Below are positions 32,438 to 40,944 of a DNA stretch of 64,000 nt, one piece after another. The notes under the pieces are model-generated. The model was not told the origin of the DNA and made no database searches. It saw only the letters and a list, made by a program, of their open reading frames with translations. The stretch lies in the NCBI GenBank assembly GCA_021295955.1, contig JAGWBJ010000008.1:1-64000 (forward strand), given 5' to 3'. The DNA is from Dehalococcoidia bacterium. GTDB lineage: Bacteria; Chloroflexota; Dehalococcoidia; Lucifugimonadales; JAGWBF01. Position 1 is the first letter of the stretch, and each line of letters begins with the position of its first letter. The position numbers and the translations under genes were made by a program.

Positions 32438-32898
32438 CCCCGGCGCGGCCTCAGCCGGTCGGCGCTGTCCAGCATGATGGTCACCGGCCCATCGTTCTCC
32501 AGGCTCACCAGCATGTGCTCGCCGAACCGCCCCGTCTCCACCCTCAGGCCCCTCTGCCGGAGCAGGTCCACGGCCAGATCGTAAAGCCGCTCGGCCCCCT
32601 GGGGCTCCGCCGCCTGGCTGAAGTCGGGCCTCCGGCCCTTGCGGGTGCCCGCGTACAGGGTGAACTGGCTTATAACCAGAAGCTCCGCCCCCACGTCGAG
32701 GGCGGAGCGGTTGAACCTGTTCTGCTCGTCGGAGAATATCCTGAGGTTGGCTATCCGTTCGACCAGGTAGTGGGAGTCCTCTTCCCCGTCGTCCCGGGCC
32801 ACCCCCAGCATCACCGTGAGGCCTGCGCCGGCGGCCCCGATCTCCACGCCGTCCACGGATACCGACGCCCGGGTTACCCGCTGGATGAGGGCCCGCAA
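32434..32898 (-). CDS. dtd: D-aminoacyl-tRNA deacylase
   Basis: A 154-residue DTD that hydrolyses D-amino acids (and Gly from tRNA-Ala) from tRNAs. It opens MRALIQRVTRASVSVDGVEI and has the family's LLVISQFTLYA segment (SQFTL motif) and GPVTIMLDS (the Gly-cisPro GP motif). It lies 5 nt downstream of the FmdB-like gene on the same strand and overlaps DinB at the 3' end. Confidence 0.95.
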   Translation of the reverse strand: MRALIQRVTRASVSVDGVEIGAAGAGLTVMLGVARDDGEEDSHYLVERIANLRIFSDEQNRFNRSALDVGAELLVISQFTLYAGTRKGRRPDFSQAAEPQGAERLYDLAVDLLRQRGLRVETGRFGEHMLVSLENDGPVTIMLDSADRLRPRRG

Positions 32899-32903
32899 CC
32901 GGG

Positions 32904-33257
32904 CTAGGCCTCCTTGCCGGCCCCCGCCTTGTCCTTGCCCGCCGTCTCCTTGGACTTGCCGGTCTCGGACTTGCTGGTCTCCGACTTGCTGCCGTCGGAG
33001 CCGTTCTTGGAGGCCTTGGATGGCTCCTTCTCCGCCTTCTCGGCCTGCTCTTCCTTCTTGGCTACCGCGCTGAAGTTCTTGTGTGCGTAGTCGGTAGTGT
33101 AGAAGCCGGTCCCCTTGTAGATGATGGGGACCGGGTGAAACTTCCGCCTGGAATGGCCGCTGCAGAGGGGGCAGTCGGTGAATTTATCGGCCCCGAACCC
33201 CTGCCGGAGCTCGAACCTGTGTCCGCAAGCGTCGCACTCGTACTCGTAGCGGGGCAA
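32904..33257 (-). CDS. FmdB-type zinc ribbon protein with a Lys/Glu/Ser tail
   Basis: A 117-residue protein. Residues 1-50 form the FmdB zinc ribbon: MPRYEYECDACGHRFELRQG and DCPLCSG, giving two CxxC knuckles. The rest (about 65-117) is a low-complexity tail of Lys, Glu, Ser and Gly (KSETSKSETGKSKE), probably disordered. The function of FmdB proteins is unclear; regulation has been proposed for the founding member. It is the first gene of an operon with dtd, with a strong promoter and a 5'-end hairpin. Confidence 0.85.
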   Translation of the reverse strand: MPRYEYECDACGHRFELRQGFGADKFTDCPLCSGHSRRKFHPVPIIYKGTGFYTTDYAHKNFSAVAKKEEQAEKAEKEPSKASKNGSDGSKSETSKSETGKSKETAGKDKAGAGKEA

Positions 33258-33285
33258 CGTGACCTCCCCATACCAAAAGCATCAA

Positions 33286-33312
33286 TTAGCAGTCCTCAGG
33301 ACGGACTGCTAA
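33286..33312. promoter_or_regulatory. 10-bp perfect inverted repeat at the fmdB transcript start
   Basis: TTAGCAGTCC (33286-33295), 7-nt loop, GGACTGCTAA (33303-33312). It begins about 3 nt after the predicted minus-strand transcription start (about 33315). It is therefore either an operator overlapping the start or a hairpin at the very 5' end of the mRNA. Confidence 0.65.
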
Positions 33313-33321
33313 CCAGACTTC

Positions 33322-33350
33322 ATTTTACAAAACCGTCTAGTGAGTGTCAA
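33322..33350 (-). promoter_or_regulatory. promoter for fmdB-dtd
   Basis: Minus strand -35 TTGACA (33350-33345), 17-nt spacer, -10 TAAAAT (33327-33322). Confidence 0.7.
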
Positions 33351-33424
33351 CTTGAAGGGGTGGATTGGCGGCCCGATCCATTGTAAACTGTGCTCTATCA
33401 ACGTTCGCGGCGCGAGGTGATCCC

Positions 33425-34147
33425 ATGCCCATGATCCCCGACAAAGACCGGGACGGCCTGAAGAGGGAGTTCCGCAAAGAGCTGAAGGACGACGTGACCA
33501 TCCGGCTGTTCAGCCAGGGCTCCTCCCTGCTCACCATCCCAGGCCGGGAGTGCCAGTACTGCCCCCAGACCCAGGAGCTCATGGAGGAGCTCACGTCCCT
33601 GTCCCCCAAGCTGCACCTGGAGGTATACGACTTCTACAGCCAGGCCGAGGAGAGGGAACGGTACGGGATCGAGCGGATACCGGCCATCGTCATCGGAAAG
33701 AACGGGGACTCCAGGCTCAAGTTCTACGGCATACCCATGGGGTACGAGTTCGCCACCATCGTGGAAGACATCAAGACTCTGTCCAGAGGGGTCAGCCCCC
33801 TCGCCATGGACACCAGAAAGCGGCTGAAGAAGGTCAACCAGGAAGTCCACATCCAGGTGTTCGTCACCCCCAATTGAGGGTACTGCCCCAGTGTGGCCAG
33901 GTTGGCCCACGCATTCGCCATCGAGAACCCCTTCATAACCTCCGACGTCATAGAGGTCCAGGAGTTCCCGGCTCTGGCCCAGACCTACGCCGTCCGGGGA
34001 GTGCCCAAGACGGTGATGGGAACGGTCAGCCCGCTGGCCGGCGTCGCGCCCCAGGTACAGTTCGTCGGGGCCATCCCCGAGTCCGAGTTCCTGGAACGGG
34101 TGCTGGAGACCGGCGTCAAGAACACCTCCGGGGAGGCCCCCTCCTGA
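33425..34147 (+). CDS. selenocysteine-containing protein disulfide oxidoreductase (glutaredoxin-like, two units)
   Basis: Read with TGA (33875-33877) as selenocysteine, this is one 240-residue protein of the two-domain protein disulfide oxidoreductase / glutaredoxin-like family. The N-terminal thioredoxin unit has the redox pair C43-QY-C46 in RECQYCPQT and cis-Pro86 (RIPAIV). The C-terminal unit reads VHIQVFVTPN-U151-GYC154 with cis-Pro194 (RGVPKTV). In ordinary homologues the C-terminal site is CPYC, so the TGA replaces precisely the attacking Cys. The frame continues without error for 89 codons after the TGA with full family similarity. A SECIS-like hairpin follows (33891-33910). The ATG at 33425 is preceded by GAGGTGA. 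A nonsense mutation is the alternative but is less likely. Confidence 0.8.
33891..33910 (+). promoter_or_regulatory. putative bacterial SECIS hairpin
   Basis: GUG-U-GGCC, loop AGGUU, GGCC-CAC: seven base pairs with a single bulged U on the 5' side, starting 13 nt after the UGA. The well-studied E. coli fdhF element has the same design (bulged U, loop beginning AGGU), with its apical loop 17 nt after the UGA against 21 nt here. It lies inside the coding sequence, as expected for bacteria. Confidence 0.65.
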
Positions 34148-34216
34148 CGCGGCCCGGCCACGGGGAGCCCGGCGCCCCTCCGGCGGGCCTGGAGACAAGG
34201 GGAGGGTAGAGAGACC

Positions 34217-34711
34217 TTGGCAAGAGAGCTGCGCGGCAACCTACAGGGTAATGGACTGCGCGTTGCCATCGTGGTGGCGCGGTTCAACCAGTTCGTGACC
34301 CAGAAGCTGTTGGAGGGGGCCCGGGACGCCCTCTCCAGCCACGGAGTCGACGATGACGGCGTCACGGTGGCGTGGGTGCCTGGCTCCTTCGAGCTGCCGT
34401 TGACCGCCAAGACCCTCGCCGGTACCGGGAGCTACGACGCCGTGGTCTGCCTGGGAGCGGTCATACGCGGCGAGACCACCCACTACGACATGGTTGCGGG
34501 ACAGGCCGCCTCGGGCATAAGCCGCGCCGCCCTGGACACGGAGGTGCCGGTGATCTTCGGCGTACTGACTTGCGAGAACATGGAGCAGGCCATCGACCGC
34601 GCCGGGGGCAAGTCGGGCAACCTGGGCCACAACGCCGCGGTGGGCGCCATAGAGATGGCAAGGCTGCTTCAGGCGATCAGGGGACCCGGGCAGGCGATCA
34701 AGGAACCCTAG
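34217..34711 (+). CDS. ribH: 6,7-dimethyl-8-ribityllumazine synthase
   Basis: A 164-residue riboflavin-pathway enzyme that condenses the 4-carbon butanone phosphate with the ribitylamino-pyrimidine. Signatures are VAIVVARFNQFVTQKLLEGA, VPGSFELPL, CLGAVIRGETTHYDMVAG (with the catalytic His in THYD) and NLGHNAAVGAIEMA. The start is TTG at 34217. No other riboflavin genes are adjacent. The next gene begins 24 nt later. Confidence 0.95.
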   Translation: MARELRGNLQGNGLRVAIVVARFNQFVTQKLLEGARDALSSHGVDDDGVTVAWVPGSFELPLTAKTLAGTGSYDAVVCLGAVIRGETTHYDMVAGQAASGISRAALDTEVPVIFGVLTCENMEQAIDRAGGKSGNLGHNAAVGAIEMARLLQAIRGPGQAIKEP

Positions 34712-34735
34712 AACGCACCACCGGGAGGAGACGCT

Positions 34736-35578
34736 TTGGCGGCCATCGACAGGCTGATGGAAGGGGCGGTGGACATACACGTCCACTTCGCTCCCGACCC
34801 CCGGGTCGAGCGCAGGACCGACGCCTTGGAGCTGGCCCGGCAGGCCCAGGCGGCGGGCATGGGGGGCCTGGTCCTGAAGAGCCACGAGTTCCCGACCCAA
34901 CCCGTCGCCTACACCGTGGGCAGGATGGTGCCCGGGATCACCCTCATCGGAGGCGTGACCCTGGACATCGAGGTCGGCGGCCTCAACCCGGCCGCGGTCT
35001 CGGCCTCCGCCCTGATGGGGGGCCGCGTCGTGTGGATGCCCACCTACTCGGCCCGCGCCCACAGGCGTCACCGGGGCCTGGAGGGGGGCATCTACATCCT
35101 GGACGAGAGCGGCAGGATGGTGCCCGAGATGTACCCCATCCTGGACACGGTCCGGCAGCACGACATGGTGCTGGCCACGGGCCACCTGTCCACCGAGGAG
35201 AGCATCGTCCTGGTGGACGAGGCCCGAAACCTGGGCATAGGCCGCATCGTCGTGACCCACGCCTCCTCCATGTCCTTCTCCACGGGGATGACGGTGGAGG
35301 ACATGGTGGGCCTGGCCAAGAAGGGGGCCTTCATAGAGCACTGCGTCCACGTTATGATGCCCCTGACCCACCGGCTCGATCCCGCGAAGCTGGCGCAGAT
35401 GATACGCACCATCGACCCCGAGCGGTGTATAATCAGCACCGACTTCGGCCAGGACTACCACCCGGTAGCCCCCGAGGGCCTGCGCATGGGCATCGCCACC
35501 CTGCTCCAGGCGGGTATGGACGAGGTGGAGGTGGGCATGATGGTGAAGGACAACCCCTCCAGGCTGCTGGGCCTCTAG
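34736..35578 (+). CDS. amidohydrolase-fold protein (DUF6282-like)
   Basis: A 280-residue TIM-barrel protein. HxH in VDIHVHFAPDPR, a His in VLKSHEFPT, His in LATGHLST and VVTHASS, and Asp in IISTDFGQD give a metal-dependent hydrolase pattern. The sequence fits the DUF6282 family, whose substrate is unknown to me. The start is TTG at 34736 with GGGAGGAGA upstream. It is co-directional with ribH, 24 nt away. Confidence 0.75.
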   Translation: MAAIDRLMEGAVDIHVHFAPDPRVERRTDALELARQAQAAGMGGLVLKSHEFPTQPVAYTVGRMVPGITLIGGVTLDIEVGGLNPAAVSASALMGGRVVWMPTYSARAHRRHRGLEGGIYILDESGRMVPEMYPILDTVRQHDMVLATGHLSTEESIVLVDEARNLGIGRIVVTHASSMSFSTGMTVEDMVGLAKKGAFIEHCVHVMMPLTHRLDPAKLAQMIRTIDPERCIISTDFGQDYHPVAPEGLRMGIATLLQAGMDEVEVGMMVKDNPSRLLGL

Positions 35579-35636
35579 AAGGCCGGCCCCCTTCCCTGAC
35601 CCCTGCCGCCGCCGGCGCGGCCGCTCGCCTCGCCCT

Positions 35637-37085
35637 CTAGGTAGTGAAGAACTCCACCCTAAGCACCGACCGGGAGTCCGGTGTGGTCTTGGCCCACTCC
35701 GCCACCCTGTAGCCCACCACCCAGGCTATGCGGCCCCCGGACACCAGCAACGGGACCCGGTCCCGCCACTCCCGGGGGACCTTCTGGTCCACGAAGAAGT
35801 CCTGCAGCTTCTTGTCCGTCCTCATCCCCAGGGGATGGAACCGGTCTCCCGCGCGCCTGGACCGTACCAGCAGGCCGGCGGCCACGCTGTCGGCGTCCAG
35901 GGAAGCGTCGAAGGGCCGGCGCTGTATCTGCGCTCCCCCCGGCTGGAGGCCGTACACCACTCGCCAGACGGGGAGGTCCACGCTGGCCTCCCCAGTGGGC
36001 GGCGGCGGGAGCAGGCGGTACTCTCCCTCCATGGGCGGAAAGGGGCAAGGCGACTCCGGCGCCGCCGCGCCCAGGTGCAGGGCGCCGTACCCCCGGGACA
36101 GGCTCAGCCCCGCGGGAAGCTGCACCGTCTTGCCGGGTCTCGATGCCAAGAGGGCGTCCATCGCCGTCAGGTGCGCCTGCCGCAACCGGCGGGTGTGGCC
36201 CGCCACCCTCTCGTAAGCCCTCCTGAACACCATCAGCCGCACCAACGGGTGCAGCGCGGCCAGCCCTTCGCCGTCGATGACCACCTCGTCCCGGCCCATG
36301 CGGACGACCGAGTCCCAGACCCGGTCCACCTCCCCCTCGACGAAGGACACCTCCAACGACGCGGCGTGACCCAGCCGCTGCAGGGCTTCGGCTATCCTCG
36401 GATTGTACTGCCTCAGCACCGGAAGCAGGTGGTCGCGGACGCGGTTTCGCGTGAACCGGGGCGAAAGGTTGCCAGAGTCGACCCTGAACGCCAGGCCCCG
36501 GGCCTGGCAGTAGGCTGCGGTCTCCGCCTTGGTCACCTCCAGCAACGGCCGGAACAGGACCGCCTCGCGGCTGCCCCGCCGGTCTCGCCACGTGGAGAGG
36601 GCCTCCATGCCCCGGAGCCCGTGCAGCCCGCTGCCCCGGATGATGTGCATGAGGACGGTCTCGGCATGGTCGTCGACGGTGTGCCCCAGCACGACGGCCG
36701 CCGCTCCGGTCTCCTCGGCCACCCTGGACAGGAAGGAGTAGCGCACCTCCCGAGCGGCCTCCTCGAAGGAGGACAGCCCCGCCTCCCTCTGGTACGCCAC
36801 CGGGTCCGCTCTGCCCACCGTCGAAGGCAGCCCTAGGGACGCCGCCAGGCGGGACACGAACCGGGCGTCCTCCTCCGCCTCCTCGCCGCGGAAGTTGTGG
36901 TTCAGGTGGGCTACGTGGAGGGCTACGCGGGCCGACTCCCGCAGGCGGAGCAGGGCGTGGAGCAACGCCACCGAGTCGGGTCCGCCCGAGACGGCAACCA
37001 CCAGGAGGACGTCCCTCCCGGTGAAACCCCCTCGGCAAAGGGCGGTGCGGAGCTTCCGTTCGACGGGGACTAGCCTATCGGCCAT
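35637..37085 (-). CDS. tilS: tRNA(Ile)-lysidine synthase
   Basis: A 482-residue enzyme that attaches lysine to C34 of tRNA-Ile(CAU), changing it to read AUA. The PP-loop AVSGGPDSVALLHAL is near residue 31. HLNHNFRGEEAEEDARFV and LGHTVDDHAETVLMHIIRGSG are family signatures, and the C-terminal TilS domain (GDRFHPLGMRTDKKLQDFFVDQKVPREWRDRVPLLV) is complete. The ATG at 37085 is chosen over an upstream extension. A histidine phosphatase gene lies 47 nt upstream on the same strand. Confidence 0.94.
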   Translation of the reverse strand: MADRLVPVERKLRTALCRGGFTGRDVLLVVAVSGGPDSVALLHALLRLRESARVALHVAHLNHNFRGEEAEEDARFVSRLAASLGLPSTVGRADPVAYQREAGLSSFEEAAREVRYSFLSRVAEETGAAAVVLGHTVDDHAETVLMHIIRGSGLHGLRGMEALSTWRDRRGSREAVLFRPLLEVTKAETAAYCQARGLAFRVDSGNLSPRFTRNRVRDHLLPVLRQYNPRIAEALQRLGHAASLEVSFVEGEVDRVWDSVVRMGRDEVVIDGEGLAALHPLVRLMVFRRAYERVAGHTRRLRQAHLTAMDALLASRPGKTVQLPAGLSLSRGYGALHLGAAAPESPCPFPPMEGEYRLLPPPPTGEASVDLPVWRVVYGLQPGGAQIQRRPFDASLDADSVAAGLLVRSRRAGDRFHPLGMRTDKKLQDFFVDQKVPREWRDRVPLLVSGGRIAWVVGYRVAEWAKTTPDSRSVLRVEFFTT

Positions 37086-37132
37086 CGGGACTCCAGGCGG
37101 CTCACGGGGATGAGCGGGGACACGACGGCGGC

Positions 37133-37747
37133 CTAGCGGACCTCCTCTGGCAGGTGGCAACGCTCGTTCATGGCCAGCATCTGGCGGTTGGAACCGTTGG
37201 TCTGCAGCACTCCCACCGATGCCAGGTCGACCCTCAGCCTGTGGAACCGGGAGAGGGGAAGGCCCATGAACCGGCAGAGGATCGTGCGGATGGCGAAGTT
37301 GTGGGAGACGGCGACCACCGCCCCGTTGGGGTGGGCCCTTTCCAGGCCGATGATGGCGTTCCAGGCCCGTTCCTGGAGCTGCCGCATGGACTCTCCGGCG
37401 GGGAACACCGCCTGGGATGGGTCCCTGCGCCAGGTCGCATAGAACTGACTGAACCTGTCCCGCATCTCCCTTCCGGTGATGCCCTCCATCTCGCCCAGGT
37501 GCACTTCCTTGATGCCCTCCAGGGGCGTGACCTCCAGCGACACGGCCTTGCCTATCTCATTGGCGGTCATCATGGCCCGGGTGAGGGGGCTCGAGTAGAT
37601 AGCGGTAGGCTTCATGGCCACCAGGGCCTTGGCCGTCTCCCGGGCCTGCCTTATGCCCTTCTCGCTGAGGCCCACGGGGCTCTGCCCCTGGAACCGGCCC
37701 TCCCTGTTCCACTCCGTCTCGCCGTGACGGACCAATATGAGCCTCAT
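37133..37747 (-). CDS. histidine phosphatase family protein (phosphoglycerate mutase-like)
   Basis: A 204-residue phosphohydrolase. The catalytic LVRHGETEWNREGRFQGQ holds the phospho-His of RHG. Further signatures are SPLTRAMMTA, the Glu in VHLGEMEGITGRE and the second His in VAVSHNFAIRTIL. The exact substrate (phosphoglycerate, alpha-ribazole phosphate, others) is open. GGAGGCAG precedes the ATG at 37747. It is probably co-transcribed with tilS. Confidence 0.88.
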   Translation of the reverse strand: MRLILVRHGETEWNREGRFQGQSPVGLSEKGIRQARETAKALVAMKPTAIYSSPLTRAMMTANEIGKAVSLEVTPLEGIKEVHLGEMEGITGREMRDRFSQFYATWRRDPSQAVFPAGESMRQLQERAWNAIIGLERAHPNGAVVAVSHNFAIRTILCRFMGLPLSRFHRLRVDLASVGVLQTNGSNRQMLAMNERCHLPEEVR

Positions 37748-37999
37748 CTGCCTCCGTCCCCCGCGTGGTGAAGGCGCTGAAAGCGGGCCCTCAGGAGGAC
37801 TCACACATATTATCAGCGGCCCGACCCGGCGTCAAAACAGGCGCGCCGGCCACGCCCGTGGAGACGGCCGCCCCGTCTCGCAAGACGCCGAGCTGACGGG
37901 CTGTTGAAATGGGGGGGGCAGAGAGCCTCCCTGACAAAGAAGGCGAGGGCCCTTTGGCCAAGAGTGCGCCGGGGCCCTCCAGCCGTGGGCTATACCGGC

Positions 38000-38677
38000 C
38001 TACCGGTCCTGGACCGGATAGTAGTTCGTTCCCCACGGCTCTTCCGGGTGGTCCATCATCACTTGCACAAATGTGGGCACCAGGAACCCCATGATCGCCG
38101 CTCCGTCCCGCACCTGGCTGCGATTGACGCTGCCGTTCCATGTCGACCCGCCGTGCATAATCTGGTTTCTCAGCACGTATAGACGGTCGAACAGCAGGTT
38201 TAGCACCAGCCGGGTCTCCTGCTGAGCCAGGGCGCGGCCTATGTGGGCCTGTTCGCGTTCAAACCAGGCCTCCCAGTCACCGTACCCCTCGACGCCGTTG
38301 ACGTGCTTCCAGAAGGGCTGGTAGACGTACCTGTTCTTCAGGATGAGCCGCACCGGGCCGGAGAACCGGTCCCAGATGGCCTCGTAGATGGCCCGCTCGA
38401 TATCGAGCTTGAGTATCTTGGTGAAGTAGCCGCCAATCAGGTCCCGTTCCCGGATCTCGACGGAGCCCTCAGTGTCCTCGGCATAGGCGGCGTTGAAGGC
38501 GATCCAGTAGCAGGCGAAGGCGATGTCGGGGTCGTCGTGGGCCATCTCGGCGCGGCCAATCCAGCTGATGGTCCGGTGCACCCGGAGGGACAGGTTTTGC
38601 GGGTAACCGTCGTTCTCCCGGTCCTTTCTGTCCCTGAGGACCCTGGCGGTGAGCTGATCGGCGCTACGGGAGGTCAT
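38000..38677 (-). CDS. HEPN-domain-like protein
   Basis: A 225-residue alpha-helical protein. It carries R170-NQIM-H175, the Rx4H motif of HEPN ribonuclease domains, preceded by a DRLYVLR helix and an upstream FACYWIAFNAAYA helix typical of HEPN-like effectors. HEPN proteins often act as RNases in defence or toxin systems, but no partner (MNT nucleotidyltransferase) is adjacent, so the role is open. A stretch of about 195 nt of featureless intergenic DNA separates it from the phosphatase gene. Confidence 0.6.
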   Translation of the reverse strand: MTSRSADQLTARVLRDRKDRENDGYPQNLSLRVHRTISWIGRAEMAHDDPDIAFACYWIAFNAAYAEDTEGSVEIRERDLIGGYFTKILKLDIERAIYEAIWDRFSGPVRLILKNRYVYQPFWKHVNGVEGYGDWEAWFEREQAHIGRALAQQETRLVLNLLFDRLYVLRNQIMHGGSTWNGSVNRSQVRDGAAIMGFLVPTFVQVMMDHPEEPWGTNYYPVQDR

Positions 38678-38843
38678 TCGTCGCGCCTCCTTACCCTGGA
38701 ATCTGGGGGGCGACGGTCATTGTCACCTTCCATCTTACCGGGACCGCCGGCCCGCACCTACAATGGACAAGCCTTGGGCCGTACTATACACTGTGAAGCC
38801 ACATTGCGGCACCGGGTCGCCGCGGCCCAGGAGGTGGGCAACC

Positions 38844-39896
38844 ATGCCGGTGTTCTCCGACGACTACCTGAGGAAGGTCGTGTTCCACGTCTACCGCGCC
38901 GAGGGGGTCTCGGAAGAAGAGGCGACGATAGTCGCCCGTCACCAGGTGAAGGCCAACCTGGTGGGCCACGACTCCCACGGCGTGATCCACCTCCCGGAGT
39001 ATGTCGAGCGCATACACAAGGGCCACATCGTCCCCGGCGCGCCCTTCGTGGTGGAGCAGGAGTCTCCCACCACCGCGGTCATAAACGGCAACTGGGGCTT
39101 CGGGTTCGTCGTGACGGAGCGCGCCATGAGCATGGCCATCGAGAAGGCCAGGACCCACAACGTCGCGGCCATGACCATCCACTACCAGAGCCACATAGGC
39201 CGCCTGGGAGACTACCCGACCATGGCGGTCCAGGAGGACATGATCGCCATCATCACCGCCGACTCCGGCGCCGGGCCCAAGGCCGTGGCCCCCTTCGGCG
39301 GCAGGGAGCGGAGGCTGGGCACCAACCCCATCTGCATCGGGGTGCCCGCCAACGTGGACGGCGTCGTGCTGCTGGACATGGCCACCAGCGCCGTGGCGGC
39401 GGGCAAGGTGAGCCTCTCCAGGAACCGGCGCCAGCCCATGCCCCTGGGGTGGGTGGTGGACAAGGAGGGCAACCCCACCACCGACCCCGAGGACTACTAC
39501 GCGGGGGGCGCCATCCTCCCCGTCGGCGCCGACCAGGGCCACAAGGGGTACGGCCTCAGCTTCATGGTGGAGATGTTCTCGGGGATCCTCACGGGCCTGG
39601 GCTTCGGCATCGACCCCTTGGCCCGCCACAACGACGGGTCCTTCATAGCCGTCTTCAAGGTGGAGGCCTTCAGGCCCCTCGCCGAGTTCAAGGAGGAGAT
39701 GCGGGCCTTCGCCGAGTACGTGAAGGACACCTCCCCGGCCAAGGGCTTCGACCGCATCTACTACCCGGGCGAGGTCGAGCACGTCACCGAGCAGACCAGG
39801 CTGAAGGAAGGCATCTTCATCGAGGACGACACCTGGGCGCAGATTACCGAGCTCATCCAGCGGCACAAGCTGGAGGACCTGGTAGGCAGCCCCTAG
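38844..39896 (+). CDS. Ldh family (malate/L-lactate dehydrogenase type 2) oxidoreductase
   Basis: A 350-residue NAD(P)-dependent dehydrogenase of the LDH2/MDH/YbiC fold. Typical family parts are HQVKANLVGHDSHGVIHLPEY (the substrate His in DSHG), RRLGTNPICIGVP, VVLLDMATSAVAAGK and DQGHKGYGLSFMVE. It likely reduces a 2-oxo acid. AGGAGG precedes the ATG at 38844. An in-frame extension to 38763 has no ribosome site. Confidence 0.88.
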   Translation: MPVFSDDYLRKVVFHVYRAEGVSEEEATIVARHQVKANLVGHDSHGVIHLPEYVERIHKGHIVPGAPFVVEQESPTTAVINGNWGFGFVVTERAMSMAIEKARTHNVAAMTIHYQSHIGRLGDYPTMAVQEDMIAIITADSGAGPKAVAPFGGRERRLGTNPICIGVPANVDGVVLLDMATSAVAAGKVSLSRNRRQPMPLGWVVDKEGNPTTDPEDYYAGGAILPVGADQGHKGYGLSFMVEMFSGILTGLGFGIDPLARHNDGSFIAVFKVEAFRPLAEFKEEMRAFAEYVKDTSPAKGFDRIYYPGEVEHVTEQTRLKEGIFIEDDTWAQITELIQRHKLEDLVGSP

Positions 39897-39935
39897 GGGC
39901 ATCCCTTCGCCGCGCATCTCCCCCGCCTGGGCGAC

Positions 39936-40859
39936 ATGGGCCGCATACTGATAGGCACCTGCTCGTGGACCGACCGGAGCCTGCTGGAGTGCGGCCTCTT
40001 CTATCCGCCCCCGGTCAAGACGCCGGAGACCCGGCTGCGCTACTACTCCGCGAACTTCCCCATCGTGGAGGTCGACAGCTCCTACTACGCTTTGCCCTCC
40101 CGCCGCAACAGCGAGCTGTGGGTCCAGCGTACCCCCGGCGACTTCGTCTTCCACGTCAAGGCCTACGCCCTGTTCACGGGACACGCGGCGGACCCGAGGG
40201 CGTTGCCCAGGCACCTCCAGGCCGGGCTGCCCCGGGACCTGCTGGACAAGGGCAGGGTGTACATGAAGGACCTGCCGCCGGACGTCCGGCAGGAGACGTG
40301 GACGCTGTTCCTGGATGCCCTCTCACCCCTCATGGAGGCAGGTAAGCTCGGCATGGTCCTGTTCCAGTTTCCTCCCTGGTTCCATCCGGGGCGCTCCAAC
40401 AGGGAGCACCTGCTGGAGTGCCGGGAGAGGCTGCCCCACTGCAGGCTGGCCGTGGAGTTTCGCAACGCCGCCTGGCTGGAGGACGCGAGCGCGGACCGGA
40501 CGCTGGGGTTCCTCCGCGACCACGGCCTCACCTACGTGTGCGTCGACTCGCCCGGCGGCTTCAGCTCCTCGGTGCCCCCCATCGCGGCGGCCACCACCGA
40601 CGTCGGCTACGTCCGCTTCCATGGCAGGAACAGCCGGACCTGGGAGAAGAGGGGGAAGGCGGCCTCGGAACGCTTCGACTACTACTACCCCGTCGAGGAG
40701 CTGGAGGAGTGGGTGCCGCGGTTGCGCAGCCTCCAGGAGGAGACGCGGGCTACCCATGTCCTGTTCAACACCAACTACGAAGACCAGGGAATCGTCAACG
40801 CGCGGCAGCTGGCGTTGCTGTTGGGCCAGCAGCCGCCCGCGGGGGATTTGGGACCTTGA
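39936..40859 (+). CDS. DUF72 (YecE-like) protein
   Basis: A 307-residue TIM-barrel protein of the DUF72 family, with the N-terminal IGTCSWTD, the EVDSSYYALPS segment, MVLFQFPPWFH, LAVEFRNAAW and the terminal HVLFNTNYEDQGIVNARQL. Function unknown; the fold resembles endonuclease IV/xylose isomerase. It ends 6 nt before the promoter that drives the hopanoid locus. Confidence 0.85.
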   Translation: MGRILIGTCSWTDRSLLECGLFYPPPVKTPETRLRYYSANFPIVEVDSSYYALPSRRNSELWVQRTPGDFVFHVKAYALFTGHAADPRALPRHLQAGLPRDLLDKGRVYMKDLPPDVRQETWTLFLDALSPLMEAGKLGMVLFQFPPWFHPGRSNREHLLECRERLPHCRLAVEFRNAAWLEDASADRTLGFLRDHGLTYVCVDSPGGFSSSVPPIAAATTDVGYVRFHGRNSRTWEKRGKAASERFDYYYPVEELEEWVPRLRSLQEETRATHVLFNTNYEDQGIVNARQLALLLGQQPPAGDLGP

Positions 40860-40864
40860 ACGTA

Positions 40865-40894
40865 TTGACAGCCCCTCCAGCCCTTTGTTAGCAT
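40865..40894 (+). promoter_or_regulatory. probable promoter of the hopanoid locus
   Basis: -35 TTGACA (40865-40870), 18-nt spacer, -10 TAGCAT (40889-40894). It is the only clear promoter found before the run of same-strand genes 40945-53018. The start would be near 40901. Confidence 0.6.
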
Positions 40895-40944
40895 TTCAAA
40901 CATCGTGTGCCGATGTACCCCCCGGGGTGAGTGTTAGCCTGCCC

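Noticed and set aside
33365-33877. The oxidoreductase as two genes or a pseudogene ending at the TGA
   Set aside because: The downstream part is in the same frame, keeps the second half of the redox motif and cis-Pro, and the TGA is exactly at a redox Cys position with a hairpin after it. Selenocysteine explains more.
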